From the NCBI RefSeq assembly GCF_963576675.1, contig NC_088914.1:17897001-17961000 (forward strand): 64,000 bases of DNA, read 5' to 3'. Below are positions 33,187 through 45,500 of this stretch, one piece after another. Positions within the stretch are counted from its first letter, which is position 1, and the number at the start of each line of letters is the position of its first letter. This DNA is from Euphorbia lathyris (taxonomy: Eukaryota > Streptophyta > Magnoliopsida > Malpighiales > Euphorbiaceae). The position numbers and the translations under genes are program-made. Under the pieces are notes generated by a model. It searched no databases. It was not told the origin of the DNA and saw only the letters and a list, made by a program, of their open reading frames with translations.

Positions 33187-33545
33187 TACAGATCGGCGGT
33201 GGCAGCAGCTTGATATTCAGTGTACGAAGTTGATTGCGGATTATCAGAGGATTCAGAAGAGGTGGAAGTTGAGACTACTGATACCATGTTGAATGTATAG
33301 TTTGATATACAAGAATAATATGGAGATAGAGAGAGATAAGTAATAGACACAATAATGTTTTGAATCACCTTAATGATTATGGCTCTGAGGCCTTGTATTT
33401 ATAGTGAGACAATTGTAGTTTGTATAGGAATACAATACATAAGTATAAAAGTATTGAAATTCTACCTAGCTAGTGATATAGACAAATTGAGACTCTAACT
33501 ATATAGGAATCTATTTACAAGATAATAGGAACATTATCTCTAACA
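33187..33545 (-). mobile_element. Truncated copia copy: one LTR plus the start of gag
   Basis: On the minus strand a 259-bp LTR (33287-33545, TGTTAGAGATAATG to TTCAACA) is followed by TGGTATCAG and about 100 bp of gag. The gag starts MVSVVSTSTSSESSDNPQS, nearly as in the copia element at 13.5 kb. The two LTRs are visibly diverged, so this is an older family member. It breaks off near 33187, next to a TATATATA run. As in the complete copy, the gag ATG spans the LTR/primer-site junction. Confidence 0.9.
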
Positions 33546-35566
33546 ATAAAGGTTGATAAAAGAAGACAGAAAAAGTAAGTAGGGAAGTTTGAAGTTAAGG
33601 AATGATTTTGTCCATATCAAAATTCAAATAAAGATTTCCTAAAAGGGACATAAAAACTGAAAAATGTGAGCAACCCCTGGCTGATATTACAAACAATGAT
33701 TTAAGAAGGTGGGTAACGTTAAATAAGAAGAAAAAAGCAGATTGAAATGGGTGTTTAAGCATGCTTAAGCCATCATTTTCAGGGTCCATCTTCCCTTGAT
33801 GTATGCATTGCATTTGAACATATATATAATGATGATGTTGCTCTAAAAAGTACAACCCTCGTTCTAATGCTGCCTATTTACACTACATTTTATTTATCTC
33901 TTATGTCCTTTGTGTTTTCATTCATTTTATTACTACAAAATCATCTCAAATACACATTTATAATAGGCTTTTTACATGTGAATGCTTAATCTGCACCTCC
34001 GACAGATAAATTAGTGGACAAGGGTTCACACAGGTGGTTCCCAGCGATTAGAAGTGCTCTACTATCCTGTTTACCTCTAACCTCATTCTAAGTTTAATTA
34101 ATATATGGAATTGATTAGATTTGGAGGGATTATCAAACAAATAAACCGAATATAAATACAGATTTACAATGTATCTCTTGTAGAGCAGAATCCGTTGCGA
34201 AGAATATCGTGGAAGAATCGGATCAACATGATCCTGTATCACTGGTCCTGAATCATCCACATAAATGTTAATCACGATGTGAAAACAAAGAATCCATGAA
34301 CTAAAGCGGACATCAAGACAAAGAGGGAGAGGCACAGAGAGTGTGGAGGCTCAGGGGAGAATATGCATCAACCGATTATGGTTAGATAGCTATCAATATA
34401 TGTCCTCTTTTTAGATTAAAAATCCTAACCATGATCCTCCACTTTTAGATGGGCTTGGCCCGATTCCATTTCAAGCGGATTAATTTATTCGACTCATTAC
34501 CAGAATAATTCTACCATCTCGCGCTCACATGTAATGGAACATATTCCTAACCTCATCTCAATCTCAGCCATACTATTGCAAATAGTTCGTGCGACTAACA
34601 TACTATCGAGAGCTTTAGTGCTATATACTCGTTGGAACATATAGTTGCTCGATGTGCATGTATCAAACTTAGGACTAGACACTCATTGGAGATAATATGG
34701 TCTTTAGATTTGAACTTGATATGATTTATCCAAGATTCACATCACATTAACATTGATCTCTATAGTTCCTCTGTTTTCACAAATATGCACATGTGCATAA
34801 GTGTCCCGATAGTAAAATACTAAAACTCTTATATGTGAACTTCATGGATATCTTTTCCTTCTACTTTACTCCTTCCATCATAATCTAACTCGCTTATCCA
34901 GTCAGATTCTTTTTGTTGGAATTATAACATCAACTTAAAGATGATCCTCCCAATGTAGCCACATCAGACTATACTTCTAGAATAAGTTAAGGGTCTTTAG
35001 AATAAAGAATGTCGAGATATCATGATTTCACGATGTAAGTCTCATGCTAGGAAAATGTGAGATCGTGTCTTTTACATTCTTGTGGTCGTTAAAGTGCACA
35101 TGTTATGAAACATGAGTTATGGTGCTCAATTATTTCTTCAAAAGATGAGCATGTCTCTCATCTTAACACCATATAAAAGCATAGATTCAGATGTAATAAA
35201 ACATCTAACTTTAGTTCACTGCATATAGTGACTACTCTCGACTATAAAGATAGAAGACTTTAAGTTGTTTCAAACTAGCCTTTCAGATTGCAATTAATCT
35301 GTTTCATACACATGTAGTGTATGTCATCATCTTGCACCATGATGAAATTGCTTTTATACTTTTTGCAAAACGGCTTTTGGTATTGAACATGCTTTCGAGT
35401 TTGTTGAAAAATAGCCTCATCCTTCTATTTGGCATCATGTGACAAAACAAGGGTAAACACTTGTATGAGTGAGCTACTTTTCTATTTGACATGCATTGTA
35501 ACATATAACAGAACATTAAGAAAAAATATTTGTACTTGTATATTGGAAAAATTCATGAAACGTTTA
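33546..35566. other. Non-coding region, possible LTR remnant of the adjoining copia relic
   Basis: No gene is supported. Because the relic at 35567-38330 reads leftward, its 3' LTR would be expected within this stretch. I could not find convincing LTR ends or a target duplication. Confidence 0.4.
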
Positions 35567-38330
35567 CTAATAAATCATGTTCACAAAATGCATGAAAAAT
35601 AGAATTATCCCTAGATGTTTAATATGAACATCTCTTTTGACATATTTGGTAAGGGGATCCACACCCATGTCATGAGTCGACACATACTTCATCCTAACTT
35701 CTTTGCGTGTAATTAAGTCCCTGAAAAAGTGGTACTTAATCTCTATGTGCTTTATTTTGCTATGGTATCTCTGATCCTTAGCAAAAGCAATATCAGATTG
35801 ACTATCACTATTAACTACGACCAAAGTATTAGAGGTAGTAACATTTAGATGCTTTAGGAACCTATTCAACCAAACTGCCTCTTGAACTGTTGATGAGTGC
35901 GATATGTACTCAGCTTCTATGGTGGATAAAGCTACACACCTCTATTTCTTGTTACTCCATGAGATGACACCATTCCCTAGAAAGAATACGTAGCTTGATA
36001 TGGACTTTCTCTTGTCCAAATCTCCTTCCTAATCATTATCTATCTATATATCCTCTCATATTGATATCTTTGCCTTGATAATATAGAGAATGGTTTGCAG
36101 ATGCTTTAAGATACCTTAATATCCTTTTAACAGTTTCCCAATGTGCTTTTTCTGAATTGGACTGATATCTGCTTACCATCCCAATAGCATGACAGATATC
36201 GAGTCTCATACACAACATAGCGTACACCAGAATACCAACGATACTAGCATAACGAACATTTTTCATCTGTTCTTTCTGCTTTTGTGTTTGTGGACACATA
36301 TCAATACTGAGGGTAATGTCCTTAGTCATCAGGCTATCTATAGGCTTGTAAATATGTAGGGGTGAGCAAAATAACCGGTAACCGATTACCAAACCGAAAT
36401 TTTAGTTTGGTTCGGTTATTTTAACATTCTGGTTCGGTTCGGTTTTCATTTTAGCTCAATTTGGTAATCGGTTATCGGTTCGGTTATTGAAAAAAATATC
36501 GGTATAACCGATAACCGAACCGAACTTCATATATAAATATAAAAAATATAATTTTATCTTTATATATATATAAATAAAAAGTCCAACCCTAAAAAATACA
36601 CTTTTATCTTTGTATATATATATTTTGGTTTAGTAGCCTTTAATTTATTCAATTGTAACTTTTGTACAAGGATATTATTTGAAAACTAATTAAATAAAAA
36701 TGTAGAAAAAATTAAATATTTTATGTTTTCGGTTATTCGGTCGGTAACCGAACCGAACCGAACCGAAAATTTTTGGTTAAATAAAATTCGGTTACCAAAC
36801 TTGTTCGGTTCGGTTATGAAAATAGGGAAAATTTCGGTTCGGTTAGTAACCGAACCGAATCGATGCTCACCCCTACAAATATGCTTACTGAATCAATCGA
36901 TGACCTTATTGACATAGATCTCTTAACATAGAACCAACATGTTCTTCGAACAATCGCTTGAAATCTTAACTCTAAGAATATATATGGCTTCAACCATATC
37001 TTTCATCTCAAAACTCGTATTAAGCCAAGCTTTGATCTGGCTCACAAATCCAATGGAATTTCTTGCTATCATGATGTCATCAACATATAATGGCAGAATG
37101 ATAAATTTTCGACCTAAGCATTTCATGTAGACGCAATGGTCTTCTTCAATTAACTTGAAGTCATTCGAGATCATCTGATTATGAAATTGAATATACCATT
37201 GTCTAGAAGACTATTTAAGTCCATAAATTGATTAATTCAACTTACAAACCATTTGCTCACAGCCTGGTATAATAAAACCAATAGGTTGTTCCATATAGAT
37301 ATCTTCGTAAATTTCTACATTGAGAAAAGAAGTCTTCACATCCATCTAATGTAGCTCTAGGTCTAAACTTGCTACATTAGCCAAGATTAACCTAGTAGAT
37401 GTAAACCTTACAACATGTGAGAATGTCTCATCAAAGTTTATCCATTCTTATTGTGTATAGCCTTTAGCGACAAGTCACGCTCGTGCATTTCAATACTGTT
37501 GTCAGCCTTTTTGCTTCACTTTGCGAAGCCACTTGCTCCCAATAGCTTTTCTTCCTTCTAGTAGATCAACTAGTTCCCAAACTTGGTTAGATCTCATAGA
37601 GTATATTTCATCTTGCATCACTTTAATCCACTTGTTTTTTCTCGGCAAGAGATAGTGCCTTTGACATTTTCAGGCTTCGCATCATCGCTTGAGGTGATTA
37701 AAAAGGCCGTGCCTTTGATACCAAAACGTCGGTGTTTGACTTTTTGCCTTTTAATATGACACGGTTCTTAATCCTGATAGATATATCTCAAGTATTCACC
37801 TAATCTAAAACCATTCCTTTAGATTTGTTCTATATTCTCATTTGAGTCAGGAATCATGCTCCCACTTAAATTTGGATCTATCTCATTCGAAATATTTTGA
37901 GGTTCAGGATCAAGTTCTTGTACTTGATCATGGTCTTGATCAACTAGGTCAAGTCCTAGTTCCTCCAAATTCCTCCCACTCGAATGGAGAGGTTCATTTG
38001 AATCAAGTTCCTCATAGAAAGCCAAATCATGGTCTACTTGCCCTAGTTTAGGGAATAAGTTCTTTAAAAAGACGTCTCTTGAGTCAATTTTCATTACATG
38101 GCCTTCCTCATTTTCTCACACTAGGACATATTCTTTTGACACTTATGATATCTTATAAAGATGCATTTTTTTATCTCTCGGGACTAGTTTACCAAACTTG
38201 TTCGAGGTATGGTGGGCAAAAGTGGTGCAACCCCACAGTTTTAGCATACTTAAATGTGCTTGGTTCAATAAATTCGTCCCATTATACAAATAATTCAAGC
38301 AAGATTCAAGCTCCAAACTTTAATCTAAGA
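35567..38330 (-). pseudogene. Copia pol fossil, split by a MITE
   Basis: Reading right to left, the integrase tail/linker (FLKNLFPKLGQ, ELDSNEPLHSS) is at about 38.1 kb. The reverse transcriptase is at about 37.6-36.9 kb, with many stops but a clear IYMEQPIGFI and YVDDIMIARN. After the MITE comes the connection region (YASIVGILVYAMLCMRLDI, HWETVKRILRYLKAS) at 36.4-36.0 kb. The RNase H end (KIKHIEIKYHFFRDLI, VDPLTKYV) is at 35.9-35.6 kb. Stops and shifts are frequent. It is an old, non-functional copy. Confidence 0.85.
36357..36875. mobile_element. hAT-type MITE rich in GGTTCGGTT words
   Basis: 519 bp, with inverted ends TAGGGGTGAGCA...TGCTCACCCCTA and near-perfect 8-bp flanks (TAAATATG at 36349-36356 and CAAATATG at 36876-36883). 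It interrupts the copia fossil. Both arms carry many copies of CGGTTCGGTT and its complement AACCGAACCG, so the ends can fold extensively. No coding capacity. Ends and 8-bp duplication are typical of hAT-derived MITEs. Confidence 0.8.
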
Positions 38331-38545
38331 GGCTCTGTAATACAAAATACCATCCAATCCAAAAATTTATTGGCCAATATTTTTTTTGGTAAAAATTGGG
38401 ACGAGACAGATTATTGGCCAATATATAAAAGATTGGTAGAAAAAAAATCCGGATATTTATTTAATTATTATTTATTACAAAAAAAAAGGAACAAAAGGGT
38501 GAAATGAGGATGAGCCATCAAAATACTAAGACATTTTGGATCAAC

Positions 38546-38585
<40 letters not shown>

Positions 38586-39429
38586 ACATTTTGGATCAAG
38601 GCTTAATCTCCATATTAATCTAGGGAAAATTACATAGAAATTCATCTTTTAAAAACTATTTACAACTATGTCAAATCATAATTTTGAATTATGTCAAACC
38701 AATATAATCAGCACTTTTAATATATTTTAAGGATTATAATTTATAAATTAGAAGTCTAGAATATATTTTCTAGGGTCTATAATTTATGAATTGGAGTCTA
38801 AATTTTTTAAATTATAATGTAAAATCATAATATATAGAGAATAATAATATCTTAAGAATTAAGTTTGGTGATATAACTTAATTATAATTTTGTACTTAAT
38901 TATGATATTCATGTAATTGACCCATTAATCTAGTAAATACATGAATATCATAAATAAATAAGTACTAAGTAATCACCAAACTTAATTTCTCTTTAGTATA
39001 AGAACTTAAGTGCAACATCAATAATTCGTCAGCAGCCCAGCCCAGCCCAGCCCATTGATGCTCCAACCTTGTTTCATGTTCAAAGTCCATAATTTGTGTT
39101 TTTTTCACCTTCAAGCAAAAGCAACATAGCACATTCCAGTCATCTAAGACCATCACATTAAATGATTTAAATGCCAAAAATATTGAGGTATAATTTTTCC
39201 ATATAACAAATCATTTTTATCGTCTTATATAAATGGCTAAATGTGTATGGTCTACCACTGTAAATCATGAGTTACTCGTGGTTCGGGTCGATAGGTTGGA
39301 TTTATAAACGAGTCGAACTTGAGCATAGCGAAAGCTCACGAACGGGCTCAGTTATAGGTTCATGACCAAGCTCGATTATAATTTTCATAAACACGTTCGT
39401 GAGCAAAAACAAATGCTTCCTGAAGCCAA
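38331..39429. other. AT-rich intergenic DNA
   Basis: Contains a (TA) microsatellite described separately and a short CAGCC repeat near 39034-39053. No gene supported. Confidence 0.55.
38528..38599. repeat. (TA)17 microsatellite between 17-bp direct repeats
   Basis: A 34-base TA run at 38549-38582 is flanked on each side by AAGACATTTTGGATCAA (38528-38544 and 38583-38599). Confidence 0.9.
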
Positions 39430-39900
39430 CGCTTTCTCATCCTAGAGAATGATAAGCTAGACCCGGAAGGGATATCTGATATCCAATTAATATATCTCTT
39501 CCATGTGGCGCTTAAAGAACCTGAAACAACACACGGGGAAAGAAAGCATGTGGTGCCTCCTCAGTGAAATAAAGTAGTACGACTATATATTATGAACTTT
39601 GATCCGGAAAGTCTCACTAAACCCAGTCAAGGATCCAGTTGTTACCATGATCACGCTCGATCCCGAGAATCATAGGCCTAGTGGGCTTGAGGAATATCGG
39701 AGCCCAATATCTGGGTGCGCGTACTCTTATCAATAGGAGACACGTGGCCCACCTCGCTTCTCAATTCATAAACGTCTTCCACAGCTCGACAACATTATAA
39801 ATAGATTAAGTTCAGCTCAAGTACACTCACTGTTTCGCACCGATTTTCTCTTATTAGCCTCTCTTAGCGTTTTCTGTCCACCAATGCGATTTTTAGCCGC
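39430..39900 (+). other. LTR-like or promoter-like region
   Basis: Less AT-rich than its surroundings. It has CACGTGGCCC near 39740, a TATA-like ATTATAAATAG near 39794 and a CT-rich stretch after it, a layout typical of LTR promoters. No coding region follows and no LTR ends were found. It may be a decayed solo LTR. Confidence 0.35.
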
Positions 39901-41485
39901 ATGGGCTCCGCCTAGACCGTATAGATGCCAACTAAGCCGCCTAGGTGTCGCCTAAGTGACGATGAACAAAAGCGTTTTTTATTATTAATTTTATTACAAT
40001 TCATTTTTTAACATTCTCACATGGTTATTCGTTAATTGTATTTATTATTTTTGGATATTTTAGTTTAATTGCGTTCTCTACTTGTTTAATGATATAGTTT
40101 AAGACTTTAAGGATATTGTTTAATAACTTTTGGTGAATTATATTACTTGTGAGCATTATATTTTAGTTGTTTAAATTGTTTCAGTTATATTGTTGTTTTT
40201 AACTATATATGTTACAAATATACGTGTTTTTAGATAGTATAATACATATTTTAATTGAATTTATATAACACTTTATTGATTTACAAATACAAAAATAGAA
40301 AGTCGATAATTCCCAACTAATCTCTCAAAGGCACTGCCCGTCCGACTAGCTCCTAACGTTTTTTACAACATTGGGTATACTAGATCATTCATTCTATTAA
40401 GCTTATATTACGTGATCATCCTCTTAGCTTTTCATAAATTAACTTAGGTATCGGAGCGGAGTAGTTGGACAACCGCGTCCTTTGATCTTGTTTTTGTGAA
40501 CGTAACCTTTTTAACCTATTAATCGGTTGATATCAATCAGTTAATAAAAATTCAATCTTATTAAACTCTCTTTCGTAGTGTTTAATTGGGAGCTTAAGAA
40601 GCTCTCACTAACCCCATAAAAGATACAGATACTTTTAGATCTGCTCTGCATATAGCTTTGTTTGTGATTCCATAGAATTGTTTAAGCATCTCTTCATCCA
40701 ACAAAAGATGATGGCAAAATTCTTTTAATATGAAAGTGGGAATCAACAAAGTGAAGTTGATGTAAGTGCAGCCACTAATCATATTTTATAATACTCTAAA
40801 AATCACAACCTCAATCTTTATTTTTGTCCTTTACTCACAAATTATATTAATATTACAATTTGAATATACTAAACCTATATGTTTTCTGCATACAATGGGC
40901 CTAGTCATCTATTCTTTTCATAACTTGAGTTTAAATCTACGGATAAAAATGACTTCAAGTTTTTTTTTTTTTTTTGAGAAGGGTCAATCCAATCCAAATG
41001 TATATGGTTTATGAAATGATATCAATTTAACTCCGATTAATATATCATGGTATCTTAATATTTGTAAAATGGTACCAATTTATCATCAAGTTTCATTACC
41101 TATGACTAAATTAGTACTATTGCACAGACATTAAGGTTTAAATAGTACTACTTTTTTGACGTTGATGCTAAATTAGTACTTCTTCAAAAATCTAAAGCAT
41201 CTCCAATAGCTTTTTAGTCCACTATCTAAACATATTATTTATTTATTTATTACATCATCCGGTTCGATCAATCCGAGCCATCCGATCCGACCAAATTACC
41301 CGTGACCCAGCTATCAATCCGATTTAATGTCCGGTTCCGTTGTGAAAACATTGAGAAAATGTGATTTTATACAAAATTAATCAAACACCCTTTATTATAA
41401 TCTTTCCTATTTAATAATTAAAAATGACACTTAGGCTGAGTTGTTTATAAGAGCGCCAAGCCACTTCAATGATCACAGCAGAAAA
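39901..41485. other. AT-rich upstream region of the SOUL gene
   Basis: No gene is supported. It includes a T-run at about 40961-40975 and a CATCTCCAATAGC segment near 41209 that resembles plant MITE ends. The SOUL gene promoter must lie at the right side. TATTTAATAATTAA near 41409 is a possible TATA-like site. Confidence 0.45.
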
Positions 41486-42231
41486 ATGGAGGGTCCTTTC
41501 AGAACCTTAGTCACAATCGCACTTTATTTCAGTGTTAGTAACTTTGTTTTTTATGGCAATGCAACTGATGCTCCTAACTACACTGTAACACATACAGAAC
41601 CAGACTATGAAATCAGACTCTACAGAGAAATCTCCTGGATTTCTGCTCTTGCCCGAGACTCATCCTTCCAGAAATCTACCAAAGATGGGTTTCACAGGTT
41701 TGAAGTACTAAGATCTACCTTATTAATTTCATTACATGTTAACTAATTTCTCATTACGTATGCTTTTCTTTCTAAATTAGGATTTACCAGTACATCCATG
41801 GATCAAACCTCAACTCATCTCAACTGGCAGTGACTGCTCCTGTCTTAACTAGCATCACCCAATCCTCATCCTCATCCGGGACTCTGTATTATGTAATGAT
41901 GTTCCTTTCGAAAGCAAACCCTCCTCAGCCGAATCCTGAACTCAGTTTGCAACTGAATAAATGGAAAGCTAAATGTGTAGCTGTTAGAACCTTTTCAGGT
42001 TTTGCTGATGATGAGAATAGTAAGAATGAAATGGAGGCTTTAGCAGCCAGTATAAAGAAACACTCAGCTGGAAATACAGTTGCTATAGATAATAACAGTA
42101 CCTATATAATTGCACAATATAATTCTTCACGAAAACTATTAGGAAGGTTAAATGAAGTATGGATTGATGTCTCAGGTTACAGTATAGATGGATGTTTACC
42201 CATCAAAGGAAATATTGATTTGGCTGCGTAA
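41486..42231 (+). CDS. SOUL haem-binding family protein, secreted
   Basis: Two exons, 41486-41697 and 41781-42231, with an 83-bp GT-AG intron and a phase-2 junction (FHR|IYQYIHG). The protein has 220 residues. The first about 27 residues form a hydrophobic signal peptide (LVTIALYFSVSNFVFYG). The rest is a SOUL/HBP domain: YEIRLYREISWISA, GFHRIYQYIHGSN, MTAPV-like VTAPVLTS, and GRLNEVWIDVSG near the end. SOUL proteins bind haem or tetrapyrroles. This secreted subtype is widespread in plants, but its physiological role is not established. I chose the ATG at 41486 because it directly precedes the signal peptide. The gene converges on GWD1, with 290 bp between stop codons. Confidence 0.88.
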
Positions 42232-42374
42232 GATTACAGTACTCTTTGCTTGTAACAATAATTGTAACAATCTTCAGACTTGGAATCTCTGAAATCTCTT
42301 TGGCTTGCCTTTCAACTGTTCTCTATATTACAATTTTAACTAAAACGATGAAATATGAGAATAATTAATGCATG

Positions 42375-42409
42375 TAAGAACTTGTAATCGGTAATTTTAC
42401 AAGTTCTTA
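42375..42409. terminator. Perfect stem-loop between the convergent SOUL and GWD1 genes
   Basis: TAAGAACTTGTAA (42375-42387) and TTACAAGTTCTTA (42397-42409) are exact reverse complements separated by nine bases. It lies 144 bases after the SOUL stop and 113 bases after the GWD1 stop, so it would be in both 3' regions. A role in 3'-end formation or transcript pairing is inferred. Confidence 0.5.
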
Positions 42410-42412
42410 ATG

Positions 42413-42418
42413 TTTATT
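42413..42418 (-). promoter_or_regulatory. Possible GWD1 polyadenylation signal
   Basis: AATAAA on the minus strand, about 105 bases after the GWD1 stop codon and next to the stem-loop. Plant signals are loose, so this is a candidate only. Confidence 0.45.
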
Positions 42419-42521
42419 GTTTTTCATTAGTTCCTTATTCATATTTTCCTTTTTCCAAGTTTCTCTTCGTGTTATTTTCTCGTGTATACAAATGGAAGAA
42501 GGAAAAAATAACACAAAAAAG

Positions 42522-45500
42522 TTACATTTGGGGTCTTGTCTGAACCACATAGATTTTACCCTCTCTGACAACGCCTTCAATGTCTTGAGGAGTTCCATAG
42601 AGCTCTTCAATTGCACTCCCGGCACGAGCAATGGCAGCTAGGATCGATTGTCTAAAGCTGTGATCAGTCATCAAAGGATCGGATGCGTAATCAATCACAA
42701 CCTTCTCTTCTTCATCCATTGGTACACTGCAAATATAGAGATGCCAAATCAGAAGCAATTGAAAACCTCAAGACTAGTTTTCGACTGACACAAACACAAT
42801 AGTTAACTGAGTTTTTTGGAACTTCATAGATACAATGATGGGGTGCAAAAGTACTATGGCAAAGGCAATTGCTAGAATACTTCTCATTGGCTCTCCATTG
42901 CTCCTTTTTTTTCCTCCCACATTAAATTTCTAACTAACACGAGAACCAGAGAAGGTAAATTATCAAGGAGCATACCTATCATAAAGGCCTGCACCAGCAT
43001 AACCTTCAAGATCTTCACCATTGGAATCAGATCTGAAGATAATCGAACGTCGTATGAAAAGTCCAATAGGTTTGCTAGGATAACCCAACACCTGAAACAT
43101 GCGATATGAACTTCATCAAAATGGTATTTATGATACGAAGTAACCAAACTGTAGATTAGTCCATCATCTTTTTCCTTTTAGAATTTGGAAAATGACAAAG
43201 TGGTTTGTGGCAACGCACAATTTGTTCAAAAAGTTGGAATATAAAAATTCCATCCATATTTGTCATCTTTCCGGTAATTAAAAGAGAGATGCTTACCTGA
43301 GGGGAGTCCAAATTGTTTTTCTTGGAGATAAAACTCAAAGCTCGTCCAGGATAAGCTCCAACTAGAGTTTCTCCAAGTCCCTTCACCACCTATAGAAGGA
43401 GCTTGCTAAATCAATTCTCTCCCACTTTTTTGCTGGCACAAAGTTAGTGAAATTTTCTGTACAAAGGAGCAAATAGCTAATAAAAAAATACCTCAGCATA
43501 TATCTCTGACGAGTCCCCTGAAGATGGATTGGTTGTGTGGATAACAAATGCGTAATCAGCATTTATTATCTCCTGAACCAGCACAGCCATACAGAGGCGA
43601 TCATGGTCTACCTTCAATTTTCTTGTGCTGAAGTAGGCTCTTTCATTCCATTTTGAAGCCCAGACCTGGGGCGGGAGTATGTCACAATCAAATGCAAGCA
43701 AAAGAAACTATACTTGAACCCTAATGTGTGAGAAATGCAAACAGAATAATAAGGCACCAATTTTATAGAAGCATGGGTAACTTTCCAACCAAGATAACTG
43801 GCATACCACTGAAAACACCTAAGGACGAGCAATCATATGTTAACCATACAAATGAATATTTGGATCTTTTAAAGATGCATCACAGAAAATTTTAACGCAC
43901 ATTCTTGTGGTGCATGTATAACAATCGTCATTCGATGGCTTAAGGGTACAGGAACACAATCTTTTACAAGATGCATGATTATGGACAATAGCTAAGGGCT
44001 GTTGCATTGGCACTAAGATGCCAGGGGAATTACCTTCTTAATAGCCAACCATGCTTGCTGCCATCGCTGCTCACCTTCATCACCAGGCCAAGGCATACCT
44101 GAACCTTTCATCTTATCCTTCAGTTCTTGCACCTGAAATAAGTATAGCCCCTCAAAGCTGTCACCTTCAATTCCAAAGGAAGTTTCGAAAAAGTACGTAT
44201 GAAATAAGTTGTATTAGGAGGCATGGAAAGTAGACTGCCTCATCAGCAGGCTTCTGAAACTAATGTGAAGGAAGGTGCTTAAAGAATCACAGACAACATA
44301 AAACTACCTGAGTTGTACCAAACCTATGATGTGGTCCACCCATAGTTAGGAAGAAAAGAATACAGCAGTTAGGGAGAGGGCAAACTGTGGAAAGTTACTT
44401 GAACCAAAATTTACTTTTAGAAAAAGGCAACCAATTGTTAGAATTTTAGGAGGGTGCATTGAGTTGGTCAAGACACTTGGAGAGTTAGGGAAACACAAGT
44501 TTGGTCAATTCTTCGTTAATGCACCCAGCTTGCATCAAAATTGAATTATTTGTTTACCCCACTAAATTATATGCCCTTTCGCCCTTTAACCCACCCATGT
44601 GAGCCAACTGTTCCAAACAGAATTCCTGATAAACTACAAGTGATAAATTATGCTACAACGAAGTGCGTTTTGCTCAGGATGGCTTTCAGAAGCAGAAAAT
44701 AAGTGCAAGGTGAATTATGTTTTGGTACTGCCGGTAAAAAGAACTTACCAATTGTGGTGGTGCTGTCAGCTGTAAAACAGTCTCACGAATCTGCTCGAGA
44801 GCACTAAACTCTCCTTTCCCCAGATTTTTCTTCAACAATTCCAAATTCTTTGCCACATCCTACAATTAGAGAGGACACATGGGAACAAAATCAGATTGAA
44901 CATCCTAAATAACTATCATGGTCAAAGCAACAAGCACAAAAAGCACAAGTACTGCCACATGCATCCAACAAGCTAAAATTTCTGCTGGCCAAGACGTAAC
45001 TCAAGTTATGCACAATGTATGTATACATGTCCTTGAATACAGTTACATCTTGTACATATAGCAATATACTGAACAACGAAGATTATGAAACAGTTACATC
45101 TTGTACATATAGCAATATACTGAAGAACGAAGATTTTACAAGGAAATAGACAGCCATGCATCAAGATATGTTCACCCCCTATCATATAATACTTTTTTTT
45201 TATCAAATATCACTCACCAATGATCGTCAATAAGTGTTCAGGACAAAAAAGCTGGAAAGTATCATCATAAATAGTACCGGAAGTACATGTTACACACATC
45301 CCTTTCCGGTGTTCATGTCAGGATTAGATTTTACTTTCTGCTAAATTCAGAAGGATCATTCATTCAATTTTCTAGTTAGTTTATAAATATTGGGTCTCCC
45401 AAAAAGAATTCTCCCATGCACACTATTAAGCAGGAGTAAGGAATATCAGCATCATTTCTGTCAGAAGATTATGAAACAAAAATACAAAGAGATGTATCAA

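Noticed and set aside
41441..41485. Upstream extension of the SOUL reading frame
   Set aside because: There is no ATG before 41486, and the signal peptide starts at that Met.
42255..42420. Possible tRNA or small RNA gene between SOUL and GWD1
   Set aside because: Only a single simple hairpin is present. No cloverleaf or A/B boxes were seen.
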